Shown here piece by piece: positions 1 through 7,222 of a stretch of DNA of 64,000 nucleotides. The position numbers were made by a program, and so were the translations under genes. The notes below the pieces were generated by a model, which worked only from the letters and a program-made list of their open reading frames with translations, had not been told where the DNA came from and did not search any database. Source of the stretch: Flavobacterium sp. (GTDB taxonomy: Bacteria > Bacteroidota > Bacteroidia > Flavobacteriales > Flavobacteriaceae). The stretch covers positions 1 to 64,000 of the forward strand of contig NZ_JAIXSL010000017.1 of the NCBI RefSeq assembly GCF_027484705.1, read 5' to 3'. Position 1 is the stretch's first letter, and the number at the start of each line of letters is the position of its first letter.

Positions 1-115
1 CTTCCTTCTCCCTTGCTTAAAATGCGTTGCGTGATTTACGACGGAGAAAATATGAGGACGGGGCTTGGGGTGCGTTGGACTTGTGGGCTATTAATAACGT
101 TTTTTAGTGTGGGGA
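1..115. repeat. Intergenic modular repeat, copy 1 (partial)
   Basis: This stretch matches the right half of a repeat found again near 1.7, 7.1, 10.0, 20.5, 23.1, 33.6 and 38.4 kb. Shared blocks are the 'tgatttacgacg-gaaaatat' segment, the 'gacggggct' segment and the closing 'ttaataacgttttttag' type tail. It has no supported gene. The rest of the gap up to 295 is AT-rich and I see nothing definite in it. The function of the repeat is unknown; most copies sit at the 3' ends of genes, as here (the next gene ends at 296 on the minus strand). Confidence 0.7.
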
Positions 116-295
116 TTTGTAAGAGTCCTTAGATTCTTTGTTTTTCGATATATGTTATCTATGCACTATTCATACAATATGCCCTGTTCTAATTTTGCTG
201 TACAGATTAATAAATAAATTCTGACGTTGCCGAATTTATTTTCTTAAAAAATTTCTCATTCCATTTTCAGTGTCTCAAAGAATGCAATACTGCTC

Positions 296-1156
296 CTAAA
301 GTCCTTTTCTGAATTGCTGTGGCGTTTGACCGGTATACTTTTTAAACACTTTAGTGAAATAGGAATAATTTTCATAGCCCAAGGCAGTGGCCACCGCGTT
401 GACAGTCATTCCTTTGACGGAAAGCAGGCGCTTGCTTTCTAAAATGACCCTGCGATAAATAAATTCGGTAGCGGTGATGTTTAGAACATCTTTGCAAATC
501 CTGTTTAAGTGTTTTAAGCTCATGTTCATTTTTTCCGCGTAAAAGGCAGGGGTTTTCCCGTCTTTGTAATGGCTGTCCACCAAATGCTTCAGCGTGTTCA
601 GCTTAAAATGGTACGTTGTGGTACTGTGATGCTCTCCGGACTCATACCATCGCTCTATTTCGATGTGAATGCAGTCAAGGATGTTTAACAACTGATCTGC
701 TTTTTTGGTTTGCTGCCCTTTTCCCTCGCGGATCAACAGGTCAAAATAGGGGCGAAGCTGCGCCAGCTGTTCGTGGGCTAACACCAGCTGTGGGGTATTG
801 GATGAAGTGCCGTAAAACGAATAATCTTCCAATTTTTTGCTTCCGAAATACAGATTATATACTTCCTGTGAATAAAAAGCGATGTAGCCGTCAATATCCT
901 GCGAAAGCTGCCAGCTGTGTACCTGTCCGGGTTTTAGAAAGTAGAGGCTGCCGGGCGTGATATCAAACCTGTCAAAATCAATCGTATGGCTACCGCTGCC
1001 GTGTATAAACAAAACCAACAAATAGAAGTTGTGGCTGTGCGTAGCTTCTATAAAAGCATTGGCCTGAAGATGAGATTTGAAATCGTTTACATACAGGTCA
1101 TTCTCGTTCGAATCGCAATAGAATTTCCTGATCTGATATATGGGAAGCTTACTCAT
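296..1156 (-). CDS. AraC family transcriptional regulator
   Basis: DNA-binding regulator, cytoplasmic. The N-terminal ~170 residues look like a cupin-type effector domain (an 'LKPGQVHSWQL' stretch typical of AraC-type sensory domains). The C-terminal ~100 residues are an AraC/XylS double helix-turn-helix, ending in the family signature 'GYENYSYFTKVFKKYTGQTPQQFRK'. The longest open frame starts at 1219, but I prefer the ATG at 1156 (MSKLPIYQIRKF): it gives 286 residues, a usual length, and avoids overlap with the divergent promoter and start of the DUF983 gene. The inducing ligand is not evident. Confidence 0.88.
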   Translation of the reverse strand: MSKLPIYQIRKFYCDSNENDLYVNDFKSHLQANAFIEATHSHNFYLLVLFIHGSGSHTIDFDRFDITPGSLYFLKPGQVHSWQLSQDIDGYIAFYSQEVYNLYFGSKKLEDYSFYGTSSNTPQLVLAHEQLAQLRPYFDLLIREGKGQQTKKADQLLNILDCIHIEIERWYESGEHHSTTTYHFKLNTLKHLVDSHYKDGKTPAFYAEKMNMSLKHLNRICKDVLNITATEFIYRRVILESKRLLSVKGMTVNAVATALGYENYSYFTKVFKKYTGQTPQQFRKGL

Positions 1157-1203
1157 ATTTGAAAATGTCCGGATAATGCCATTTTTAGCGAATTTAAGGA
1201 AAT

Positions 1204-1231
1204 TTTGCCTTTGCAACAAACATTAATTTTG
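1204..1231 (+). promoter_or_regulatory. Bacteroidota-type promoter for the DUF983 gene
   Basis: TTTG at 1204-1207 is followed 16 bases later by TAATTTTG at 1224-1231, which fits the Bacteroidota -7 consensus TAnnTTTG. The predicted start lies about 10-15 bases before the ATG at 1250. The spacing is slightly short of the usual 17-19. The region also lies just upstream of the divergent AraC gene. Confidence 0.5.
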
Positions 1232-1249
1232 CTATGTAAAAATAAGACT

Positions 1250-1612
1250 ATGATGCGTACGTTACAAAAAATTTTCAGAAACGAATGTCCGATTTGTGAA
1301 CACGGAAAAGTATTCCGGGATAAAAGCTTTTTCTTTAGTTTGGGTTTCCCAAAAATGAATGAATATTGCAGCCATTGCCACTTTAAGTTTGAAAAGGAAC
1401 CCGGCTATTTCTTCGGGGCCATGTTCGTGAATTATGCCCTGACCGTTGCCGAGGGATTGGCCACGTATGGCGTAGCACAACAGTTTTTTGATCACACTTT
1501 TGATCTGAGGATTATACCCATCATCAGTGTTGTGATCATTGCTTTGTGTTTTTTTAATATTCGATTGTCGAGGATGATTTGGATTTATTTGTTTAAAAAT
1601 TATTCGGTGTGA
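1250..1612 (+). CDS. DUF983 family membrane protein
   Basis: Small protein of the DUF983 family (function unknown). It has a four-cysteine zinc-ribbon-like N-terminus (CPIC near residue 14, then CSHC near 40), the family stretch 'KEPGYFFGAMFVNYALT', and two hydrophobic segments in the C-terminal half (about 50-70 and 80-105), so it is probably in the inner membrane. The start is at the ATG pair 1250/1253, directly behind a good promoter, rather than at the in-frame ATG at 1205, which lies inside that promoter. It is a single-gene transcript, divergent from the AraC gene. Confidence 0.85.
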   Translation: MMRTLQKIFRNECPICEHGKVFRDKSFFFSLGFPKMNEYCSHCHFKFEKEPGYFFGAMFVNYALTVAEGLATYGVAQQFFDHTFDLRIIPIISVVIIALCFFNIRLSRMIWIYLFKNYSV

Positions 1613-1634
1613 GGATTGTATTAGGAAAGAAGGT

Positions 1635-1915
1635 TATTTTTTCTTTTACCTGATTGGTTAATATTTTTTATAGGAATTGCTGCGCGTGTTCGCTTTGCTC
1701 GGGGTCGGTGAATCTCCTCTGATAAATAATAACGTGGCGAGTTAAAAGAAGCAAAAGATCAAGTCTTGGCCACCACGCCACCTGGCTCCTTCGCTAAAAA
1801 TATCCACCGGACATTTTCTTAACGCCAGCCCTGACGAAGAAAATAATAAGACAGAGCTCGCGGTGTGTTGAACCTTTGGGTAATTAAGGACGTTTTTTGG
1901 GTGTGGGGATTTTAT
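1635..1915. repeat. Intergenic modular repeat, copy 2
   Basis: A nearly full copy of the repeat family. It carries the 'ttcgctttgctcgg' module (also near 42.45 kb on the other strand), the 'gaatctcctctgataaataataacgtgg' module, the 'cgccacctggctccttcgctaaaaat' module with hairpin, and the 'gacgaagaaaataataagac' module with closing tail. It lies between two converging genes (DUF983 and the DUF1905 pseudogene). No open frame in it is conserved between copies. Confidence 0.7.
1796..1817. terminator. Hairpin with A/T flanks in repeat copy 2
   Basis: An AAATATCC / GGACATTT stem (one A.C mismatch) around an ACC loop, preceded by an A run and followed by TTTTCTT. It can be read as a weak intrinsic terminator from either side. 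It sits between two genes that converge. Confidence 0.5.
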
Positions 1916-1950
1916 GGGGTTTAATGTTGTGGTTTGATGTTTTTTTTAGG

Positions 1951-2250
1951 TTAGACCCAAACCATAACGCTACATTCTTTTCCTAAGACAAGTTGCTCCT
2001 TGGCTCTGATGGCTGCTTTTACAGGGAGCACATAGGTGGTTCTTTTGGTATCATACCAAATGGCGGTTTTCCATTCGGTGGTGCCGCTTTTTGCAGTTCC
2101 TTTTAGTCAACCCCATCCTTCTTCTTCTTTGCGGAGTAAGTTTCGTATTTCGGCCGAGGTAGTTTCGGGAAGTGATACGAATTGCCAACCGTTTGTGGAG
2201 GGTTGTTGCCATAAGGGAGCAGTGAATTCGTATTGTATTTTACGGGTCAT
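1951..2250 (-). pseudogene. DUF1905 protein gene with one in-frame stop
   Basis: Read on the minus strand from ATG at 2250, the frame gives MTRKIQYEFTAPLWQ..., runs to GWG, meets a TGA at 2107-2109, and continues in the same frame as LKGTAKSGTTEWKTAIWYDT...VMVWV to a TAA at 1951-1953. The joined product is 99 residues, the normal DUF1905 length, with the family pattern on both sides of the stop. The stop falls where family members have a charged residue, so a CGA-to-TGA change is the simplest reading. There is no shift of frame. A sequencing error cannot be excluded. Confidence 0.75.
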
Positions 2251-2448
2251 AGTTACTGTCTTTGTGATTCTGTAGACCTTTGCGTTAGCGGTTGCCATTG
2301 CTAGCACGCACTATCCAGAGACTGTTGTTACCAGTCATTTTAAAAATCCGCCGTAAAACAGGGACAATATCAAAAAATGAAATGTCTAAAGTATCAGTAT
2401 GAAAATTGAAATTAAATCATATCATCATGATAAAAACTATTTGTCTGT

Positions 2449-3423
2449 TTATAAAGAAGGCAACTTATTGTATTTGTTTTGATACTCCCATGGTGTAAAT
2501 CCAGTAAATTTTTTAAAAATAGTTCTAAATGTTTTTATGTCTCTATAACCTAGGTCATCCATGACTTCATTTATGTTTCGGACATTTAACTCAAGACTTT
2601 CTTTTGCAGTTTCAATTTTTACTCTGTTGATGTATTCCAAAACTGAATAACCAGTAGCTATTTTAAATCGTCTTTCAAAACTTCTTCTACCCAAAAATAC
2701 CATTTTGGAAAGCTCTTCGATGGTTATTTTTTTATTCGTATTATTTTCAATATATTGTTGTGCTTGCTTAATTAAATTATCATGATGATTCTTTTTCCCC
2801 ATAAAAATAGTAAATAGCGATTGACTTTCCCGATCAATATCAATAGCAAAATATTTAGAAGCCAAGATTGCTGTTTGCCTGTCGGTAAATTTTTCAGCTA
2901 AATAGATTAATAAATTCCAATATGAATTCGCACCTCCGCTACTATAAATCCGACCCTCTTCAATTATGACACCATCATCAACAACATGCACTTCAGGAAA
3001 AAGTTCCTTCAATTCGTTTTGATAAGCCCAATGTGTAGCACATTTTTTTCCATCAATTAAACCGGTAGAAGCTAACAGGAATGCCCCTGCGCAAAGTGAT
3101 GCTACTGCAGCCCCTTTATTATATTGCTCTTGAATCCAAGGTGTAATTTCTTTATTCGACGCCAAAGCATTTTTCATATCTCCATATAATGCTGGGATAA
3201 TGAGCAAATCCGTTTTTTTTACATCTTTCAACAATTTGGAAATACTAATTGTATATAATCCTTCATTAATTTTCATTTCATTTTTCAAGCCAACTAATTG
3301 TACTTTAAATAGCGTTTTTTTTCCTGTCATCCTCAAAAAATCATTGAGTGCCGTAAATAGATATTGTGGATCTGCAATGGCTTTCATTGGAGTGTTTTCC
3401 GGAACAAGTATACTTACATCCAT
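2449..3423 (-). CDS. GlxA-like regulator: DJ-1/PfpI domain plus AraC helix-turn-helix
   Basis: Cytoplasmic transcriptional regulator. Residues about 1-195 form a DJ-1/PfpI-like domain with the nucleophile-elbow stretch 'VASLCAGAFLLASTGLIDGKKCATHW' (Cys about 111). Residues about 220-318 form an AraC-type double helix-turn-helix with the closing signature 'GYRDIKTFRTIFKKFTGFTPWEYQ'. The 324-residue length is usual for the family. It is transcribed away from an operon whose first product also starts with a DJ-1/PfpI domain, so it probably controls that operon. The ligand is unknown. Confidence 0.9.
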   Translation of the reverse strand: MDVSILVPENTPMKAIADPQYLFTALNDFLRMTGKKTLFKVQLVGLKNEMKINEGLYTISISKLLKDVKKTDLLIIPALYGDMKNALASNKEITPWIQEQYNKGAAVASLCAGAFLLASTGLIDGKKCATHWAYQNELKELFPEVHVVDDGVIIEEGRIYSSGGANSYWNLLIYLAEKFTDRQTAILASKYFAIDIDRESQSLFTIFMGKKNHHDNLIKQAQQYIENNTNKKITIEELSKMVFLGRRSFERRFKIATGYSVLEYINRVKIETAKESLELNVRNINEVMDDLGYRDIKTFRTIFKKFTGFTPWEYQNKYNKLPSL

Positions 3424-3461
3424 ATATTTAGTTTTTTTAATATTTTAATAGACTGATAATC

Positions 3462-3478
3462 TATACTTAACAAGTATA
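3462..3478. promoter_or_regulatory. Inverted repeat in the divergent GlxA-operon spacer
   Basis: TATACTT-AAC-AAGTATA is a perfect 7-bp inverted repeat in the 170-bp space between the GlxA-like regulator and the divergent 3594 operon. A dyad at this place could be the regulator's binding site. I infer this from position and symmetry only. Confidence 0.4.
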
Positions 3479-3593
3479 ATGCACTCAAAAATATAATAAT
3501 TATGTCGTAAACCACCCTCATTTTGTCATTTTTACATAGCGTCAATTTAAAGCGCCAATTTTATCTTAGTACTTATTAAAAAAACCGATAAAA

Positions 3594-5120
3594 ATGAAAA
3601 CATTATTTACAATGACAAAAAAGATTTTAGTTGTGATCATGACTATTATGGGTGTTGCAACTAATGCTCAACACAATGCGGGTAACAATGGTAAAGTTTT
3701 ATTAATTGCATCCAATCCTGCGGTTAGTAAACAAACCGGCTGGCCTATTGGAGTTTGGGCTGCCGAGGTAATTCATCCCTATTGGGAATTTGCTAATGCA
3801 GGTTATACCGTAGATATTGCAAGTCCTGAGGGTGGAGAAGTAAAAATTGATGGTTTTAGTGACCCATCTGATGAAAGTAAGTATGCCGCATGGGATTTCC
3901 TTTCGTTGGGATTTTTAAAAGATGACGCTAAAGCATCTTTATTGAAAAAAACCATGAAGCTTTCAACTATCAATCCGAAAGATTATAAAGCAATATTAGT
4001 ATGCGGTGGCCAAGGACCAATGTACACTTTTATTGACAATACAGAATTACACAAGTTTTTTGTGGATTTTTATCTCACAGGAAAACCTACAGCAGCTATT
4101 TGCCACGGGACAAGCATTTTGCTAAAAACAAAATTACCAAATGGGAAATTTTTGGTGGATGGAAAAAAATGGACTGGTTTTGCTAACAGTGAAGAGAATT
4201 ATGCAGATGCTTATGTAGGAAAACAAATTCAACCCTTCAGAATTGAAGATTTAGCTCGAAAAATGCCAAACTCTAATTTTGTTGTCGCTCCTATGTTTGA
4301 AGCGTTTGCCGTAGAAGATGGAAATTTAATTACTGGTCAACAGCAAAATTCTGGCGCAGAAGCTGCAAAATTAGTGATTGCTCAATTGGAGAAAAATAAG
4401 TCTAATTATCCAACATATGTTCTAGTTCACGGTGCATGGGCGGACGAAAGTGCTTGGGGTTTTGTTCGCAATGATTTGGCTAAAAATGCCAATGTGGTCG
4501 TGGTAAACCTTCCTGCTCATGGAGCTGACAACACTTATGGTGTTGGAATTGGATTAAATGATTACGTAAAAACGGTAACCAATGCTGTTAATGCGCAAAA
4601 AGGAAAGGTTATTTTAGTTGGTCATTCGATGGCAGGCGAAGTAATATCCCAAGTAGCGGAAAACATACCTAATAAAATAGACAAGTTGATTTATGTTGCT
4701 GCTTACATTCCAAGAAATGGTGAAAGCGTAATAGATTTATCAAAAAAGGATACTACTAGCAAAGTGGGTGCTGCTTTAGAGTTTAACAAAGATTATTCGT
4801 TAGCCACCATCAAAAAAGAAGTAGTCCACGACAATATTTGTGCAGATTGTCCAGATTATATGAAGGACATTTTGGTGAAATACCATAGAGCGGAACCTAA
4901 TAAAGCATTAAATGATAAAGCGGTTTTAACCGCAAAGTTTGCGAGTGTTCCAAAATATTATATTGCAACAAACAAAGATGAAGTCGTTCCTTATAGTTTG
5001 CAACAACAAATGTTAAAAGATAATGGTACCTTCAAAAAAGTATTTGAATTACCAACATCGCATTTGCCATTTGTAGTAATGCCAAAAGAATTTTTAGGTA
5101 TTCTTTTAAGCATTCAATAA
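3594..5120 (+). CDS. Exported DJ-1/PfpI domain fused to an alpha/beta hydrolase
   Basis: A two-domain protein with a signal peptide (residues 1-26, ending NAQ). Residues about 33-268 are a type 1 glutamine-amidotransferase/DJ-1/PfpI domain of the larger Hsp31-like kind, with an 'AAICHGTS' nucleophile elbow (Cys170). Residues about 272-508 are an alpha/beta hydrolase with 'LVHGAW' (278-282), the catalytic serine motif GHSMAG (Ser345) and a C-terminal candidate histidine in 'TSHLPF' (His490). Both catalytic residues are kept. The hydrolase half resembles esterase/EstC-like enzymes; the substrate is unknown. It is the first gene of a four-gene operon: the next gene starts 1 base after the stop. 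A glyoxalase-like or chaperone role of the N-terminal domain is possible but not shown. Confidence 0.85.
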   Translation: MKTLFTMTKKILVVIMTIMGVATNAQHNAGNNGKVLLIASNPAVSKQTGWPIGVWAAEVIHPYWEFANAGYTVDIASPEGGEVKIDGFSDPSDESKYAAWDFLSLGFLKDDAKASLLKKTMKLSTINPKDYKAILVCGGQGPMYTFIDNTELHKFFVDFYLTGKPTAAICHGTSILLKTKLPNGKFLVDGKKWTGFANSEENYADAYVGKQIQPFRIEDLARKMPNSNFVVAPMFEAFAVEDGNLITGQQQNSGAEAAKLVIAQLEKNKSNYPTYVLVHGAWADESAWGFVRNDLAKNANVVVVNLPAHGADNTYGVGIGLNDYVKTVTNAVNAQKGKVILVGHSMAGEVISQVAENIPNKIDKLIYVAAYIPRNGESVIDLSKKDTTSKVGAALEFNKDYSLATIKKEVVHDNICADCPDYMKDILVKYHRAEPNKALNDKAVLTAKFASVPKYYIATNKDEVVPYSLQQQMLKDNGTFKKVFELPTSHLPFVVMPKEFLGILLSIQ

Positions 5121-5121
5121 A

Positions 5122-5892
5122 ATGAAAATCAATTTAATTGTAGTATTTCTTTCATTGAGTTTGGGTAAAACTTTTGCCCAAATCAATGAAAGCGATATTT
5201 CAAAATTTCAGATCAGAGCAAGTCTTACTGGCAATTATCAGCAAGGAAATGTAGAAGTATTAAACATTAAAACCAAAATTGATATTACTGTAAAACCCAT
5301 AAAAAAATTTGTATTTAAAACTCAAAATAGCAGTTTGTACCAATCATTTTATGAAAAGAAAGCTGATAATGACATTTTTAGCAGAAATTATCTCTATTAT
5401 AACCCTGAAAAAAAAGTATACCCGTTTGCTATAGCTTATATTTCATCTAACTATAGGCGTAAAATTGATCATCGTTATTTTGTAGGAGGTGGAGCGACCT
5501 GGCAAATTATTAACAAAGAAAATTACGTACTTAAATTATCCAGTAGTACCGTTTATGAAACTACAAAGTTCAAAAACACAAGTTATAATGATCTTGAATA
5601 TGACGGCAGTAATACAATCAATACCTGGAGAGGAACCTTATATGTTGGCGGTTGGTGTTACTTTTTAGAGAAACACCTGCGTTTTTTTTATGATGCTTAT
5701 TGGCAACCAGCCTTCAATAATAGAAACAACTATCGAAACCAACTTGATTTAGGTGCAGATTTTCCGATTTATAAAGGTTTATCCTTCAATACAGTATTTG
5801 CTTATACGCACGAAAACATAGTTATTTCAAACATCAAACAAAACGACAAAATTTTAACTTTTGGTTTATCTTATAATTTTAAAACAAAATGA
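5122..5892 (+). CDS. DUF481 family outer-membrane protein
   Basis: It has a signal peptide (about residues 1-19, cleaved after TFA) and a beta-rich mature part with alternating aromatic strands ending in 'LTFGLSYNFKTK', typical of an outer-membrane barrel. The family looks like DUF481 (salt-induced outer-membrane protein type); the function is unknown. It is co-transcribed with the upstream fusion gene (1-base gap), and its stop codon overlaps the start of the next gene by 4 bases (ATGA). Confidence 0.72.
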   Translation: MKINLIVVFLSLSLGKTFAQINESDISKFQIRASLTGNYQQGNVEVLNIKTKIDITVKPIKKFVFKTQNSSLYQSFYEKKADNDIFSRNYLYYNPEKKVYPFAIAYISSNYRRKIDHRYFVGGGATWQIINKENYVLKLSSSTVYETTKFKNTSYNDLEYDGSNTINTWRGTLYVGGWCYFLEKHLRFFYDAYWQPAFNNRNNYRNQLDLGADFPIYKGLSFNTVFAYTHENIVISNIKQNDKILTFGLSYNFKTK

Positions 5893-6344
5893 AAATGAAC
5901 ACCTCAATACTTTTCATACTACTTGCTATTGCAGCAGGAGCCATGATACCGTTTCAAAGTACCATGAATACAGCACTTGGTAAAAATTTGCAGAGCCCTT
6001 ATTTCTCTGCGTTATCTGTTTTTGTAATAGCTGCTTTCGGATTACTAATCTATATTTTTATCACAAAGCAAACTGTTCCGTCGATAGCACAATTTTTATC
6101 GGCTCCAAAATGGAGTTACTTAGGCGGAATTTTAGGCGGAATCTATATATTGCTGATCGTAATTCTTGCTCCAAAACTTGGTATTGGTAACGTTACCGTT
6201 TTGGTTCTTATGGGGCAAATTATTGCCGCAATGCTAATTGACCAATTCGGACTTTTAGGTGCTACTACACATACTATAAATTGGCAACGATTTTTAGGGG
6301 TAATCTTATTGTGCACAGGAGTATTTTTAATTAAAAAATTCTAA
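5889..6344 (+). CDS. Small DMT-superfamily transporter (YdcZ/DUF606 type)
   Basis: A 151-residue inner-membrane protein with about five hydrophobic helices. Near the N-terminus it has the family stretch 'GAMIPFQSTMNTALGK', then 'YLGGILGGIYI' and a C-terminal 'RFLGVILLCTGVFLIKKF'. Members are half-size relatives of drug/metabolite transporters and often work as dimers; the substrate is unknown. The start overlaps the previous stop (ATGA). Confidence 0.82.
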   Translation: MKMNTSILFILLAIAAGAMIPFQSTMNTALGKNLQSPYFSALSVFVIAAFGLLIYIFITKQTVPSIAQFLSAPKWSYLGGILGGIYILLIVILAPKLGIGNVTVLVLMGQIIAAMLIDQFGLLGATTHTINWQRFLGVILLCTGVFLIKKF

Positions 6345-6348
6345 AAAT

Positions 6349-7068
6349 ATGAAAACGAATAAAATCGCACTTATCACGGGCGTTAGCAGAGCAATGGGAC
6401 TTGGCTATGAAACTGCAAAACAACTTGCAGCCCTCGATTACAAAGTAATCATCACAGCAAGAGAATTTGAAAAAGTAAAAGACCTTGCCAGCAAAATAGA
6501 TGTAACTGCAATGGCTTTAGACATTACCAATGACCAGAGTGTGCAACAACTTGCTCACGAAATTGAAAAGCAATTTGGGAAACTTGATGTGCTTATCAAT
6601 AATGCAGGTGCATTTTTTGACCAAGGAAATGACCCACTTTCAGCAGACATTCAATTTATTAAAGACGCTTTTGATACCAACCTTTTAGGAGCTTGGCGAA
6701 TGATAAAAGCCTTTGAACCTTTGCTTCAAAAAAGTGAAAGCGGGCGAATTGTAAATGTTTCAAGCGGTGCAGGCTCATTTGGCGACCCCGTTTTTGGTTT
6801 AGCCAATCACTTCAGTAAAGTACCAGTTTATGGCATTACAAAATTAGCTTTGAATGGATTAACGGTAAAAGTTGCTAGACAACTGAAAGACACAAAAATT
6901 AAAATCAATTCCGTTGATCCTGGTTTTACAGCCACATACCCTGGCACAGAAAATTATGGTGCCAGACCAGTGAGTGAAGGAGCAAAAAGTATTATTTGGG
7001 CTGTTACAATTCAGGACGATGGACCCAGTGGTGAATTTTTTAGAGACGGACAAACTTTGAGTTGGTAA
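6349..7068 (+). CDS. SDR family NAD(P)-dependent oxidoreductase
   Basis: Rossmann-fold short-chain dehydrogenase, cytoplasmic. It has the glycine-rich cofactor motif TGVSRAMGLG (10-19), NNAG (84-87), catalytic Ser138/139 in 'VNVSSG', and the YxxxK pair Tyr161/Lys165. The 239-residue length is usual. It lies 4 bases after the transporter gene and closes the operon; the repeat and hairpin beginning near 7078 follow. The substrate is unknown; it resembles carbonyl-reductase-like SDRs. Confidence 0.9.
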   Translation: MKTNKIALITGVSRAMGLGYETAKQLAALDYKVIITAREFEKVKDLASKIDVTAMALDITNDQSVQQLAHEIEKQFGKLDVLINNAGAFFDQGNDPLSADIQFIKDAFDTNLLGAWRMIKAFEPLLQKSESGRIVNVSSGAGSFGDPVFGLANHFSKVPVYGITKLALNGLTVKVARQLKDTKIKINSVDPGFTATYPGTENYGARPVSEGAKSIIWAVTIQDDGPSGEFFRDGQTLSW

Positions 7069-7077
7069 GCGCACCAG

Positions 7078-7215
7078 AACCCAACCCGGCCAACGCGCCA
7101 CCTGGCTCCTTCGCTAAATATGTCCACTGGACATTTTCTTAGCACTCAGCCCTGACGGAGAAAATAATAAGACGGGGCTCGCGGTGGGTTGCGCGAATGG
7201 GTAACTATGGACGTT
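7078..7215. repeat. Intergenic modular repeat, copy 3
   Basis: A compact copy with the 'cgccacctggctccttcgctaaa' module, the hairpin, the 'gacggagaaaataataagacggggct' module and the tail 'gggtaactatggacgtttta'. It fills the whole space between two converging genes (SDR and the delta-60 protein). Confidence 0.72.
7116..7137. terminator. Bidirectional-type terminator hairpin in repeat copy 3
   Basis: ATGTCC-ACT-GGACAT (7120-7134) flanked by A-rich and TTTTCTT sequence. It is placed between two converging 3' ends and is suited to stop transcripts from both. Confidence 0.55.
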
Positions 7216-7222
7216 TTAGATG

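Noticed and set aside
616..960. 114-codon plus-strand frame opposite the AraC gene
   Set aside because: It is antisense to a clear AraC protein, with no homology, no start signal and unlikely composition.
2107..2109. TGA read as a sense codon (recoding) in the DUF1905 gene
   Set aside because: No other gene in the window uses TGA as sense, and no recoding structure is visible; a pseudogene or sequence error is simpler.
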